Assembly: GCF_014217545.1 (NCBI RefSeq)
Contig: NZ_CP043178.1
Span: 3,286,001 to 3,350,000 of the forward strand
Length of the DNA: 64,000 nucleotides
Reading direction: 5' to 3'
Source of the DNA: Pseudarthrobacter sp. NBSH8
GTDB taxonomy: Bacteria > Actinomycetota > Actinomycetes > Actinomycetales > Micrococcaceae
Shown here piece after piece: positions 47,534 to 56,609 of this stretch. The position numbers and the translations under genes are program-made. The notes under the pieces were generated by a model, which was given only the letters and a program-made list of their open reading frames with translations, made no database searches and was not told where the DNA came from. Position 1 is the first letter of the stretch. Each line of letters starts with the position of its first letter.

Positions 47534-48634
47534 ATGGTAAGCACCCCAAGCGGTTCTGATCCGATCGGCCCGACCCCGTCCGGCCCCGAAGCTGCCGCGC
47601 CTGCCGCGCTGAAACGGCGGCGCGTGATCGCGGCGGTGCTGTCGCTCGTGCTGGTGGCCGTCGTCGTCGTGTCCGCCCTGGTATTCACCCGGCCAGCCGC
47701 GGATGTTGCGGCCCCGGCGCCCATCATCGCTGACTCCGCCACCCCCACTCCTTCAGAGACGCCGCCGCCGGCGCCGGCCCTTCCCCCGCCGCCCGAACCC
47801 ATCGCGGAGCTCCCGGCAGCGCCCATGAACATCCTGGTGATCGGCAGCGACAGCCGCGCCAACGCCCGGGAGCAGGCGGCCATCACCCAGTCCACTGGCG
47901 AGTACCAGGACCAGCGGGCGGACTCCATGATGCTGGTCCACGTCCCCGCAGACCGGCGGAGCGTGCACGTGGTCTCCATAATGCGTGACCTCTACGTGAA
48001 CATCCCGGGCTACGGCGCCTCCAAGATCAACGACAGTCTTTCGGTGGGCGGCACCCCGCTGGCGGCACAGACCGTGAGCCAACTGATGGGCACTCCCATA
48101 GACCACACTGTCATGCTGGACTTCAACGGGTTCAAGACGCTCACGGATGGGCTGGGCGGAATCGACGTGAACGTCACAGTGCCGTTCCAGTCCACGCACG
48201 AAACCCAGCACGTCTTCCCGGCGGGGGTGAACCACCTCGACGGCCAGGCGGCACTGGAGTTCGTCCGCGAGCGCTACGCGTTCCTCGACGGCGACTTCCA
48301 GCGGGTCCGGAACCAACAGACGTTCCTCCGCGCCATCCTCGCCCGGCTGACCAGTGACGGCGCCCTGCACGATGTGACCGCCGTGCGGGCCCTGGTGAAT
48401 TTCGCCGGGAGCTACCTCACCGTGGACCAGGGCTTTGACCCTGTGGGCGTGGCCGTCCTGGCCTACGCGATGCGCGGCATCGACCCGAACAGCTTCGTCT
48501 CCATGACGCTGCCCACCGCCGGCACGGGCATAGCCGCCGGCGGAGCCTCGGTGGTGTTCCCTGACTACAACGGGATCGCCCAGATGTCCGCCGCCATGCG
48601 CGAAGGCCGGCTGCCCGAGTACGCCGGCGGATAG
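47534..48634 (+). CDS. LytR-CpsA-Psr (LCP) family wall-polymer ligase
   Basis: LCP proteins attach teichoic acids, arabinogalactan or capsules to peptidoglycan. The 366-aa product has one N-terminal membrane helix (about 32-52), a Pro/Ala-rich linker and the LCP domain at about 95-330. Core features are MNILVIGSDSRAN, RADSMMLVHVPADRRSVHVV, SIMRDLYVNIPGYGASKIND with the key Arg and Asp, and LEFVRERYAFLDGDFQRVRNQQ-like pattern (FVRERYAFLDGDFQRVRNQ). It follows the LMW phosphatase gene. Confidence 0.94.
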   Translation: MVSTPSGSDPIGPTPSGPEAAAPAALKRRRVIAAVLSLVLVAVVVVSALVFTRPAADVAAPAPIIADSATPTPSETPPPAPALPPPPEPIAELPAAPMNILVIGSDSRANAREQAAITQSTGEYQDQRADSMMLVHVPADRRSVHVVSIMRDLYVNIPGYGASKINDSLSVGGTPLAAQTVSQLMGTPIDHTVMLDFNGFKTLTDGLGGIDVNVTVPFQSTHETQHVFPAGVNHLDGQAALEFVRERYAFLDGDFQRVRNQQTFLRAILARLTSDGALHDVTAVRALVNFAGSYLTVDQGFDPVGVAVLAYAMRGIDPNSFVSMTLPTAGTGIAAGGASVVFPDYNGIAQMSAAMREGRLPEYAGG

Positions 48635-48748
48635 TACGCAGGCTTGCTGTACAGCGGGCGCTGAGCGCCTGGACTTGAGCGCGGCCCCAGGGGGCGTGCA
48701 GCGGAACGGCCCTGGCTATGCCGCTGCCGGGGCCGTTCCATTGGTGAC

Positions 48749-48946
48749 TTAGCTCCGGGTGGGGTCCGGGCGCAACGGTGCTGGCCCCGGGTCCGGAACG
48801 GGCAGCGGGCCGGGAGGTTCCGGCGTCGGGATGGGGCTCGGCCTCTCCGGCCCCGGGTGGCCGGGATAGGTGGGCTCCGGATTGAAGGGGTCCGGGCCTG
48901 GTTCGGGCGGGAACGGCTCTGGTTCGTGCACTGGCGGGATGGTCAT
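48749..48946 (-). CDS. Small proline-rich protein
   Basis: A 65-aa protein that is about 40% Pro, with Glu, Gly and Asp filling most other positions (EPEPFPPEPGPDP pattern throughout) and no hydrophobic segment. GGGGAAG seven bases before the ATG supports translation. Such low-complexity frames can arise by chance in G+C-rich DNA, so this is moderately supported. No function can be assigned. Confidence 0.5.
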   Translation of the reverse strand: MTIPPVHEPEPFPPEPGPDPFNPEPTYPGHPGPERPSPIPTPEPPGPLPVPDPGPAPLRPDPTRS

Positions 48947-49012
48947 GAAACTTCCCCTCTGACTCTGGGCGCGTGCGCCTTTGCGTGATCAGGATACTCC
49001 CGCCCGCCATCA

Positions 49013-49073
49013 ACGCTCTCTCACATCCTGCAGAAATTTCCCGAACGCTCTCTCACATCGGCTGTGAGTGCGT
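49013..49073. repeat. Two ACGCTCTCTCAC cores at 32-bp spacing plus a degenerate inverted arm
   Basis: ACGCTCTCTCAC lies at 49013-49024 and 49045-49056, exactly 32 bases apart. The second is followed by GTGAG-TGCGT, a degenerate inverted copy able to pair with it as a hairpin. Same family as at 28061 and 51563. It fills the gap between the Pro-rich gene and the hypothetical gene at 49091. Confidence 0.85.
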
Positions 49074-49090
49074 TCTAGTCCGACCTGCTT

Positions 49091-49507
49091 CTAGGCCGGA
49101 CGGCGCAGTCGGACCGGGCGGGAAACCGGCGCCTTGGCTGCTTGGCCGGCTTCCCGCATCAACGGGACGGCGAAGGTCACCACGAGGCGCGGGTCGGCGT
49201 CATCGTCCGTGGACCTGATGGTCAGGCTCCGGGTGCCGGGCGGCAGGGACGGAGTGAAAACCTGCAGGTTCCGGGTGCCCACACTGGCTGAATCCCGGAG
49301 CGTGTATGGGGTACCCCAATGATCCTCGATGGCAATCTCAGGGGCGGCTCTCCCAGCAGCGGATTCCACGTGGATGTTGACCACCAGGCACGTGCTCCAG
49401 ACTTCGACGGAGAGTACCGTGAACTCAGCGCCGGGTGTCAGGTGCAGGCCGTACGTGGGCGGCAGGAGCATCTTCCGGAGGATGCCTTTCGGTATTAGGT
49501 TTCGCAT
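49091..49507 (-). CDS. Hypothetical protein with beta-rich pattern
   Basis: A 138-aa soluble protein with alternating hydrophobic strands (FTVLSVEVWSTCLVVNIHVE; SLTIRSTDDDADPRLVVTFA), suggesting an immunoglobulin-like or other beta sandwich. I choose ATG 49507, with GGGGG five bases upstream; the longer frame adds four residues. No signal peptide or known domain was recognised. It stands alone, divergent from the PhoD-like gene. Confidence 0.65.
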   Translation of the reverse strand: MRNLIPKGILRKMLLPPTYGLHLTPGAEFTVLSVEVWSTCLVVNIHVESAAGRAAPEIAIEDHWGTPYTLRDSASVGTRNLQVFTPSLPPGTRSLTIRSTDDDADPRLVVTFAVPLMREAGQAAKAPVSRPVRLRRPA

Positions 49508-49681
49508 CGTCGCCCCCAAAAATTACTGAGAATGCTTCCAATTACCCCGCGATAATGACGCATTGTCAAGGTCCTGGCCAGGGTCCTGTGGCAAGCCACA
49601 CCGGCATGAGTTAACCCGCGCCACGCTCGGCGTTCATCCGGGGGAAACGGGCTGTGTATTCGCCCCCGGCAGGGTGGGGTC

Positions 49682-51346
49682 ATGACTGATATCTCACGCC
49701 GCACCATCGTCAAAGGTTCCGTCCTCGCAGCAGCGCTGGCGGCCGCGCCCGCCGCCGCGAACGCCAGCAGCTTCCCGGCCGGCCGGACCGGGATCCCGCT
49801 GGTCCGGAACCGCCTTACCCTGCCCAGCGGCATCGCCACCGGTGACGTCACTTCCGATTCCGCCGTGCTCTGGTCCCGCTCCTCCGCCGCGGGCCGGATG
49901 ACCGCCACCCTCCGCTCGGTGGGAGCCGGCGGCGAAATCCTGCGCGGCCGCGGAGCCTTCGAACGCACCCTCCGCGGTCCCCGGGCCACCCAGGCCTCCG
50001 ACTTCACGGCCAAAATCCATGCCGGCAACCTGCCATCCAACACCCGCTTCGCGCTGGATATCAGCTTCGAGGACGACGGCGGCGCGGCCGGCGAGACCGT
50101 TAAGGGAACCTTCCGCACGGCACCCGACGCCGGGACCTTCCACGGGGAGGGACGCACCGGCGGCGACACCACGCCGTCGTCCGCCCAAAGCTTTGTCTGG
50201 ACCGGCGACACCGCCGGCCAGGGCTGGGGCATCAACGAGGAGATCGGCGGCATGCGCGGCTACCGGGCCATGCACAACACCCGGCCCGACTTCTTCATCC
50301 ACTCCGGCGACACCGTCTACGCCGACGGCCCCATCGCCGAAACCGTGGTGGAGCGGGACGGGCAGGTGTGGCGCAACCTTGTCACGGAGGAGGTCTCCAA
50401 GGTGGCCGAAACGCTCACCGAGTTCCGCGGCCGGCACCGCTACAACTCCCTGGACGCCAACATGCGCGCCATGTTCGCCGACGTCCCCGTGATCGCCAAC
50501 TGGGACGACCACGAAACCACCAACAACTGGTACCCGGGCGAAACCATCGACGACCCCCGCTACACCGTGCGCGACGTCAACACCCTCGCAGCGCGTGGCC
50601 GGCAGGCGTGGCAGGAGAACATGCCCATCGCTGACGGCTCCGCGCTGTGGCGCCCGGGAACGTTCGACGACGGTGGGCACTACCAGCCGGCCCGCATCTA
50701 CCGGAAGATCCCCCGCGGTCCGCAGCTGGACGTGTTTTGCCTGGACATGCGCACCTTCAAGTCGCCCAACACGGACGGCAAGGAGGCCCACGCCACCTCC
50801 ATCATGGGCCAGGAGCAGGTGGACTGGCTGATCCGCGAAGTTTCCAAGTCCAAGGCGACCTGGAAGGTGATCGCCGCGGACCTGCCCCTGGGCATCATCG
50901 TCCCGGACGGTGCCGTGAACCAGGAAAGCGTGGCCAACCGCGACCCCGGTGCGCCGCTGGGCCGCGAGCTCGAGATCGCCGGGGTGCTGAGCGCGTTCAA
51001 GCGGAACCGGGTGAAGAACGTGGTGTGGCTGACGGCCGACGTCCACTACTGCGCCGCCCACCATTACTCCCCCGAGCGCGCAGCCTTCACGGACTTCGAC
51101 CCGTTCTGGGAGTTCGTGGCCGGCCCCATCGCAGCCGGATCCTTCGGGCCCAACCCGATGGACGGGACATTCGGACCCGAGGTGGTATTCGCCAAGGCCG
51201 GACGGTTCCCTGGCGAATCACCGCGCGACGGCGAGAACCAGTTCTTCGGCCACGTCCAGCTGGGCGAGGATGACAGCTTCACCGCAAGCCTGCGGAACGC
51301 CAACGGCGCCGTTGTGTTTTCCAGGGTCCTCACCCCCGAACGGTGA
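49682..51346 (+). CDS. phoD: PhoD-like alkaline phosphatase/phosphodiesterase (Tat-exported)
   Basis: A 554-aa metallophosphatase. The N-terminus has a twin-arginine signal (SRRTIVKGSVLAAALAAAPA) for export in folded form. The PhoD N-domain follows, then the catalytic domain with metal-site motifs HSGDTVYADGPI, NWDDHETTNNW and LTADVHYCAAHHY. Family members hydrolyse phosphate mono- and diesters outside the cell, using Ca/Fe. No Pho box was identified upstream. Monocistronic. Confidence 0.92.
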   Translation: MTDISRRTIVKGSVLAAALAAAPAAANASSFPAGRTGIPLVRNRLTLPSGIATGDVTSDSAVLWSRSSAAGRMTATLRSVGAGGEILRGRGAFERTLRGPRATQASDFTAKIHAGNLPSNTRFALDISFEDDGGAAGETVKGTFRTAPDAGTFHGEGRTGGDTTPSSAQSFVWTGDTAGQGWGINEEIGGMRGYRAMHNTRPDFFIHSGDTVYADGPIAETVVERDGQVWRNLVTEEVSKVAETLTEFRGRHRYNSLDANMRAMFADVPVIANWDDHETTNNWYPGETIDDPRYTVRDVNTLAARGRQAWQENMPIADGSALWRPGTFDDGGHYQPARIYRKIPRGPQLDVFCLDMRTFKSPNTDGKEAHATSIMGQEQVDWLIREVSKSKATWKVIAADLPLGIIVPDGAVNQESVANRDPGAPLGRELEIAGVLSAFKRNRVKNVVWLTADVHYCAAHHYSPERAAFTDFDPFWEFVAGPIAAGSFGPNPMDGTFGPEVVFAKAGRFPGESPRDGENQFFGHVQLGEDDSFTASLRNANGAVVFSRVLTPER

Positions 51347-51560
51347 GGGATGGCCCCCGGCGATGCCGAGGGCCACCGTATCGGGAGGGTCACCCGCAGA
51401 CTGCCGATGCGCTATCTGGCGCTGTGGCGTGCCCAAACGGCTAATCGCCCTCTAGAGGCAGATGAAAAAGAGACGCGTCCGGATCCTCCCGGTAATGCTG
51501 TTCTAGCACCAGGCGGAGGACGGTTCAAGTGGTTCCGGCGAGTAACTTAGCTGCTTGTCC

Positions 51561-51665
51561 AAACGCTCTCTCACTTGATGCAGGTTTTCCAGCGACGCTC
51601 TCTCACTTTCCTCAGGAAAGTGAGAGAGCATCGGCCATTTAAGCCCGATTAGTGAGAGAGCGTTT
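51561..51665. repeat. Four-core palindromic repeat element, 32-bp phased
   Basis: Two forward cores (51563, 51595) and two inverted cores (51620, 51652) are each 32 bases apart. The outer arms CAAACGCTCTCTCACT and AGTGAGAGAGCGTTTG are perfect inverted repeats. The inner pair forms a 14-bp stem, CTCTCTCACTTTCC with GGAAAGTGAGAGAG, around a 3-base loop. It occupies the middle of the 382-base gap 51347-51728, in which no gene is seen. Confidence 0.9.
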
Positions 51666-51728
51666 GAGGGGGCTACCCCGGTAGCGAACGGCGGCCTTTT
51701 TGTCCGCCCGGCTCTATATATTGAAGGC

Positions 51729-53969
51729 ATGACCCAGACTCCGCTGCAGGATTCCGCCAACCCTTCCGTCGCTGCCTCCCCCGCGCCCCCCGTGGCCAAG
51801 AAGGTCCCGCACGAGCGGACGCACCACGGCGACACTTTCGTGGACAACTACGAGTGGATGCGCGAGAAGGAATCCGCCGAGGTGGTTGAGCACCTCAAGG
51901 CCGAGAACGCCTACCAGGAGGCGGTCACCGTCCACCAGGAGCCGCTGCGCGAGGCCATCTTCCAGGAAATCAAGGGCCGCACGCAGGAGACAGACCTGTC
52001 TGTCCCGAACCGCAAGGACGGCTGGTGGTACTTCAGCCGCTCGGTTGAGGGCAAGGAGTACGGCATCCAGTGCCGCGTCCGCGCCCAGGACTCCGGCAAC
52101 CCCGTGGCCGACTGGACTCCCCCCGCGGTGGAGGCCGGCGTCGAGATCCCGGGCGAGGAAGTGCTGCTGGACGGCAACGTCGAAGCCGAAGGCAAGCCGT
52201 TCTTCTCGGTGGGCGGCTCGGCCGTCACGGTGGACGGGAACCTTTACGCCTACGCCGTGGACAACGCCGGCGACGAACGATTCACCCTTCACATCAAGGA
52301 CCTCCGCACGGGCGAACTCCTGCCGGACCTCATCGAGAACATCTTCTACGGCGTCAGCTTCTCCCCCGACGGCAGCCGCATCTTCTACACCGTGGTGGAC
52401 GATTCGTGGCGCCCGTACCAGGTCAAGTCCCACGTCCTCGGCACCCCCGTCACCGACGATGAGGTGATTTACCAGGAGGACGACGTCGCCATGTGGCTGG
52501 GCTTTGAGCTCTCCTCTGACAGGCGCCACCTCGTGCTGGGCATCGGCTGCTCCGAGTACAGCGAGACCCGCCTGCTGCGTTTCGATGACCCGACGGCGGC
52601 CCTCACCACCGTGATTTCGCGGGACGAGCGCGTCCTCTATGAGGCCGAACCGTTCCTGCTCACCGGTCCTGACGGCGCAGTATCGGAACGCATCATCATC
52701 ACGCACAACCGCAATGCCGTGAACTCCATGGTCTCCCTGATCGACCCCGCTGAGCTCACCAAGCCGCTGGCCGAGCAGCACTGGAGCACCGTCGTCGAGC
52801 ATTCCGACGACGTCCGCGTCAACGGTGCCGGCGTCACTTCCACGCACCTGATTGTGTCCGTCCGCAAGGACACCATCGAACGCGTCCAGGTGATGGGGCT
52901 GGCTGGCCTCGGCACGCCCGCGCAGGAAGCCCCGGTGGAACCCGCATTCGACGAGGAGCTGTACACGGCCGGCGTGGGCGGATCTGACCACGAGGCGCCG
53001 GTGATCCGGCTGGGCTACACATCCTATTTCACGCCGTCGCGCGTGTACGACTTTGTGCTGCCCACCCCGGCGCAGCCCGCCGGCGAACTGCTGCTGCGCA
53101 AGGAAAGCCCGGTACTGGGCGGCTACTCCGCCAGCGACTACGTGGCCACCCGCGAATGGGCCAAGGCCGCTGACGGCACGCGGATCCCCCTGTCGGTGCT
53201 GCGGCACAAGGGCGTCAAACAGGATTCGACGGCGGCCGGCCTGGTCTACGGGTACGGCTCCTACGAGCTGAGCATGGATCCGGGCTTCGGCATCGCGCGG
53301 CTGTCGCTGCTGGACCGCGGTGTGGTGTTTGTGATCGCGCACATCCGCGGCGGCGGCGAACTGGGCCGGCACTGGTATGAGGACGGCAAGAAGCTCACCA
53401 AGAAGAACACGTTCACCGACTTTGTGGACGCCACCGACTGGCTGGCCAGCTCCGGGTGGGTTGAGCCGTCCCGGATTGCAGCCATGGGCGGTTCCGCGGG
53501 CGGTCTGCTGATGGGCGCCGTGGCCAACCTGGCACCGGAAAAGTACGCCGCGGTGGTGGCGCAGGTTCCGTTTGTGGATGCGCTCACCACCATCCTGGAT
53601 CCGGAGCTTCCGCTCTCCGCGCTGGAGTGGGAGGAGTGGGGCAACCCCATCACGGACCCTGACGTGTACGCCTACATGAAGTCCTATTCGCCGTACGAGA
53701 ATGTGCGTGCCGTTGCGTACCCCAAGGTGGCCGCGGTGACCTCCTTCAACGACACCCGCGTCCTGTATGTTGAGCCGGCCAAGTGGGTCCAGGAACTGCG
53801 GAACAGGACCACCGGCACGGAGCCTGTGGTGATGAAGATCGAGATGGACGGCGGCCACGGCGGCGCGTCCGGGCGTTATGTCCAGTGGCGCGAGCGCGCG
53901 TGGGACTACGCGTTCATCGCCGATTCGCTGGGTGCGGTTGAGCTGCTTCCGGGGGCTGGGCTCAAGTAG
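51729..53969 (+). CDS. ptrB: S9A family prolyl oligopeptidase / oligopeptidase B
   Basis: A 746-aa serine peptidase: N-terminal beta-propeller (about 80-450) and C-terminal alpha/beta-hydrolase. The nucleophile is in MGGSAGGLLMGA; the Asp is in SFNDTRV and the His in DGGHGG. The Glu pair and substrate loop fit oligopeptidase B, which cleaves after basic residues in short peptides, better than prolyl oligopeptidase, but this is not certain. No signal peptide. TATATT ends six bases before the ATG with AAGG too close to serve as a normal site, so the message may be leaderless. Confidence 0.9.
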   Translation: MTQTPLQDSANPSVAASPAPPVAKKVPHERTHHGDTFVDNYEWMREKESAEVVEHLKAENAYQEAVTVHQEPLREAIFQEIKGRTQETDLSVPNRKDGWWYFSRSVEGKEYGIQCRVRAQDSGNPVADWTPPAVEAGVEIPGEEVLLDGNVEAEGKPFFSVGGSAVTVDGNLYAYAVDNAGDERFTLHIKDLRTGELLPDLIENIFYGVSFSPDGSRIFYTVVDDSWRPYQVKSHVLGTPVTDDEVIYQEDDVAMWLGFELSSDRRHLVLGIGCSEYSETRLLRFDDPTAALTTVISRDERVLYEAEPFLLTGPDGAVSERIIITHNRNAVNSMVSLIDPAELTKPLAEQHWSTVVEHSDDVRVNGAGVTSTHLIVSVRKDTIERVQVMGLAGLGTPAQEAPVEPAFDEELYTAGVGGSDHEAPVIRLGYTSYFTPSRVYDFVLPTPAQPAGELLLRKESPVLGGYSASDYVATREWAKAADGTRIPLSVLRHKGVKQDSTAAGLVYGYGSYELSMDPGFGIARLSLLDRGVVFVIAHIRGGGELGRHWYEDGKKLTKKNTFTDFVDATDWLASSGWVEPSRIAAMGGSAGGLLMGAVANLAPEKYAAVVAQVPFVDALTTILDPELPLSALEWEEWGNPITDPDVYAYMKSYSPYENVRAVAYPKVAAVTSFNDTRVLYVEPAKWVQELRNRTTGTEPVVMKIEMDGGHGGASGRYVQWRERAWDYAFIADSLGAVELLPGAGLK

Positions 53970-53986
53970 CCCATCGGACCCCTGGA

Positions 53987-54046
53987 TCTCGCTCCCCACC
54001 CGCTCCCTCACCGGGCCGAATCCGGTGGTTGAGCTTGTCGAAACCC
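53987..54046. repeat. Two short interspersed repeats beside the S9 peptidase
   Basis: 53987-54016 (TCTCGCTCCCCACCCGCTCC...) recurs with five mismatches at 20233-20262. Next to it, 54022-54046 (CCGGTGGTTGAGCTTGTCGA...) recurs in inverted, diverged form at 54695-54719. Both look like dispersed intergenic repeats and are not part of a gene. Confidence 0.65.
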
Positions 54047-54058
54047 GGATCTCGCGGC

Positions 54059-54526
54059 TCAGCTGTCATCCCTGCCGTATTCCGGGTGCACAGTGAGCAA
54101 CTCGGCGAGGGTCTCGAGATTGGCGCGGACAGTCCGGGCCTGGGCTTGTTCCACGAACCGGTCGGCCAGCTTGCCGAACACCCCGCCCAGGCCAGATGCC
54201 GCATCGATCCGGAAGTTCAGGCGGGTCCCGTCACCTTCAGGTTCCAGGACATTGGTTACAGTGAATTCCAGCTTTCCTTCCACCGAGCGGGATACAAAGC
54301 GGGTTGGAGGCTGGAATTCGATGACCTCCGTTGTCCAGTCGAATTTCCTGCCCACCACCTTGCTGGCGCCCTTGACCCGGGTGCCGACTGCAACAGGCTC
54401 GGTCCCGACTGTTTCGGCATGGACGGCCGAGGAGTCCCAGACTGGAATGTTTTCGCCCTTTGACAGGAAATTAAAGACTTCCTGTGGCGGGCGGGCAATG
54501 TAGACGTTTTCTTCCACGGTGGGCAT
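54059..54526 (-). CDS. SRPBCC-fold protein (polyketide cyclase/START-like)
   Basis: A 155-aa START-like protein: EENVYIARPPQEVFNFLSKG at the N-terminus, a beta sheet, and a long C-terminal helix (LADRFVEQAQARTVRANLETLAELL). The start at 54526 has AAGGAGG five bases upstream; the frame extends further but without support. Members of this branch bind hydrophobic ligands; no ligand is evident. It is flanked by inverted copies of an interspersed repeat. Confidence 0.86.
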   Translation of the reverse strand: MPTVEENVYIARPPQEVFNFLSKGENIPVWDSSAVHAETVGTEPVAVGTRVKGASKVVGRKFDWTTEVIEFQPPTRFVSRSVEGKLEFTVTNVLEPEGDGTRLNFRIDAASGLGGVFGKLADRFVEQAQARTVRANLETLAELLTVHPEYGRDDS

Positions 54527-54694
54527 TGGATCCTCCTTGGACAAGCCTGTTGCCAGCGCGGCATGGCCGGCAGCTAGGCACAGCGCCAGTTTGGCCTTGG
54601 CCCAGCAGGCAGTCAATGGCCTGAGACTAACCCATCCATTTGCACCATTGCTGGCGTCTTCAGCGCTCAAAGGGCCGCTACGGAGCAATCGATC

Positions 54695-54719
54695 GGGTCT
54701 CGACGGGCTCGATCACCGG
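54695..54719. repeat. Interspersed repeat, inverted relative to 54022
   Basis: GGGTCTCGACGGGCTCGATC + ACCGG matches the reverse complement of 54022-54046 with a few mismatches. The general pattern GGTTTCGACAAGCTCAACCA is a repeat I recognise as frequent between genes in related actinobacteria. Confidence 0.5.
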
Positions 54720-54728
54720 GACGCTCGA

Positions 54729-55286
54729 TCACCGGGAGCGGGAGCGCCATTCGCCCTCGAGGATCGCGTAGACCAGCTCGGTGGCCCACTGGCCCTTGTA
54801 ATGCCATTTGTCCACCAGCCGGGCTTCCAACCGCATGCCGAGCCGTTCGCACAGAGCCGCGGAGGCGGTGTTCAGGGCGTCGAGCTTGGCCTCGATCCGG
54901 TGCATCCCCAGCTCCTCGAACCCCAGCTTCAGCACCGCATCCGCGGCCTCGGCCCCGTAGCCCTTGCCCCGCGCGGCCGGCGCCAGGGTCCATCCGACTT
55001 CGCCCTGCCCGCGCCCCGGAAGCCATTTCAGCACCACTTCGCCCAGCAGCCCCGGCGATTCCTTCGCCTCGATGGCCAGGCAAACCCAGTCGTTCTCCTT
55101 CTCTAAGACGAAATTGGCGTACTTGCCCACGGACTCCATGGCCCTGGTGTAGCTCTTGGCCTCCCCGGGCAGGAATCGGGCGGTGTCGGGCAGCGAGTGG
55201 TAGGCATAAAAGGCGTCCAGGTCCGCACCGTCGAACCGGCGCAGGATCAGGCGCTCGGTGCGGAGGGGCAAAGTAATCTCAGGCAT
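54729..55286 (-). CDS. GNAT acetyltransferase, RimJ/RimL type
   Basis: A 185-aa acetyltransferase: LRTERLILRRFDGADLDAFY at the N-terminus, the acetyl-CoA loop LAPAARGKGYGAEAA (R/Q-x-x-G-x-G/A type), and NTASAALCERLGMRLEARL at the C-terminus. These are RimJ/RimL hallmarks. Substrate unknown (protein N-termini, small amines or toxins). It starts nine bases after the ackA stop, so it is probably co-transcribed with ackA; a link to acetyl-CoA supply is tempting but unproven. Confidence 0.9.
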   Translation of the reverse strand: MPEITLPLRTERLILRRFDGADLDAFYAYHSLPDTARFLPGEAKSYTRAMESVGKYANFVLEKENDWVCLAIEAKESPGLLGEVVLKWLPGRGQGEVGWTLAPAARGKGYGAEAADAVLKLGFEELGMHRIEAKLDALNTASAALCERLGMRLEARLVDKWHYKGQWATELVYAILEGEWRSRSR

Positions 55287-55295
55287 GGACTGAGG

Positions 55296-56462
55296 CTATG
55301 CCATGGACCCAGGGTGGACGACGGCGGCAGTCGCCTCTGCGATGGCGCGCTCCTCGTCGGTGGGCACCACCAACACCGGGATGACGGACGCAGCCGTGGA
55401 AATCACCCGCGGTTCCTTGGACCGCTGACTGTTCAGGCCGGCGTCGAGCTCTATCCCCAACGCACGCAGCCTTTCAGTCACCAGTGCGCGGAACTGGTGC
55501 GAGTTCTCGCCGATCCCCGCAGTGAACACAAGTGCCTTGGCTCCGCCGACGGCCACATGGTAGCCGCCGATGTACTTTGCCAGCCGGTAGGACGTGACCG
55601 CGAGAGCCATCGACGCCTTGGCGTCACCGGCCTCTGACGCCTCCACGACCGAGCGCATGTCGTTGTTCCCAGCGAGCCCCTTCAGCCCTGATTCGCGGTT
55701 GAGCATGGTGTCGATGTCCTCCGGCGTCCAGCCGTTCCGGCCGAGGAACACCAGAATGGAGGGGTCGAGGTCGCCCGAGCGGGTGCCCATCACCAGGCCC
55801 TCCAGCGGGGTGAAGCCCATGGATGTGTCCACCGACTGACCGCGGCGGATGGCCGTGACGGAGGCGCCGTTCCCCAGGTGGGCGATCACGCCGTCGAACT
55901 CGTCCACGGGCAGATCCAGCAGCGCGGCGGCGCGCTGCGTGACGTACTCGTGCGAGGTGCCGTGGAAGCCATAGCGGCGGATGCCGTGGTTCGTGTAGAG
56001 CTCGTCCGGGACGGCGTAGCGCCAGGCATGCTCGGGCAGGGTGCGGTGGAAAGCGGTGTCGAACACGGCCACCTGCGGCAGGTCCGGCCACTTCTTGCCG
56101 ATGGCGCGGATGCCTAGGACGTTGGCGGGATTGTGCAGCGGTGCGAGGGGGTTGAGGCGCTCGATGGCGCGGGTGATTTCGTTGTCGATCAGCACCGGCT
56201 CGGCGAACCGCTCGCCGCCATGCACCACGCGGTGGCCCACCGCCGTCAGCTTGAGGTCACCGAACTCGGCATGGATCGCGGCATCAACCTGCTCCAGCGC
56301 CTCCGCGTGGTCCCGGGGGCCCTCGATTTCGCCGTCGCCGTCACCGCCGTTGCCCATGCCGATCTCCTCGATCAGCCCCTCCGTCAGCACAATGCCGGCG
56401 GCCACGTCACGGACCTGGTACTTGAGCGAGGACGAACCGGAGTTGATGACGAGCACAAGCAT
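55296..56462 (-). CDS. ackA: Acetate kinase
   Basis: Interconverts acetyl phosphate and ADP with acetate and ATP. The 388-aa product has the adenosine/phosphate signature LVINSGSSSLKYQV at the N-terminus, GYHVAVGGAKALVFTAGIGE, and GFHGTSHEYV. AGGAGG precedes the ATG. Its partner pta, normally adjacent, lies 2.2 kb away on the same strand, separated by a zinc-related insert on the other strand. The GNAT gene follows directly. Confidence 0.97.
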   Translation of the reverse strand: MLVLVINSGSSSLKYQVRDVAAGIVLTEGLIEEIGMGNGGDGDGEIEGPRDHAEALEQVDAAIHAEFGDLKLTAVGHRVVHGGERFAEPVLIDNEITRAIERLNPLAPLHNPANVLGIRAIGKKWPDLPQVAVFDTAFHRTLPEHAWRYAVPDELYTNHGIRRYGFHGTSHEYVTQRAAALLDLPVDEFDGVIAHLGNGASVTAIRRGQSVDTSMGFTPLEGLVMGTRSGDLDPSILVFLGRNGWTPEDIDTMLNRESGLKGLAGNNDMRSVVEASEAGDAKASMALAVTSYRLAKYIGGYHVAVGGAKALVFTAGIGENSHQFRALVTERLRALGIELDAGLNSQRSKEPRVISTAASVIPVLVVPTDEERAIAEATAAVVHPGSMA

Positions 56463-56583
56463 GGGGCCTCCTGGAGCCTTGGTACCGCGGGCACAGCTGA
56501 CGAGGGATGGTGCTGGAGCCTGGCGCAGCGCTCCCCGGAATCCACTCTATAAGTTGCCCCTTGGATACTTGGGTTGTAAACGA

Positions 56584-56598
56584 TAATGATTCTCATTA
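56584..56598 (+). promoter_or_regulatory. Zur-like zinc operator
   Basis: TAATGA-TTC-TCATTA is a perfect inverted repeat inside AT-rich AACGATAATGATTCTCATTAG, like Zur boxes of actinobacteria. It overlaps a likely -10 (GATAAT) and ends 11 bases before the start codon of the CobW-like gene, so binding would block transcription when zinc is plentiful. Confidence 0.7.
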
Positions 56599-56609
56599 GA
56601 GTGATGAGT

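Noticed and set aside
51714-54011. 765-codon open frame opposite the S9 peptidase
   Set aside because: Antisense to a peptidase with an intact catalytic triad; no plausible start signal.
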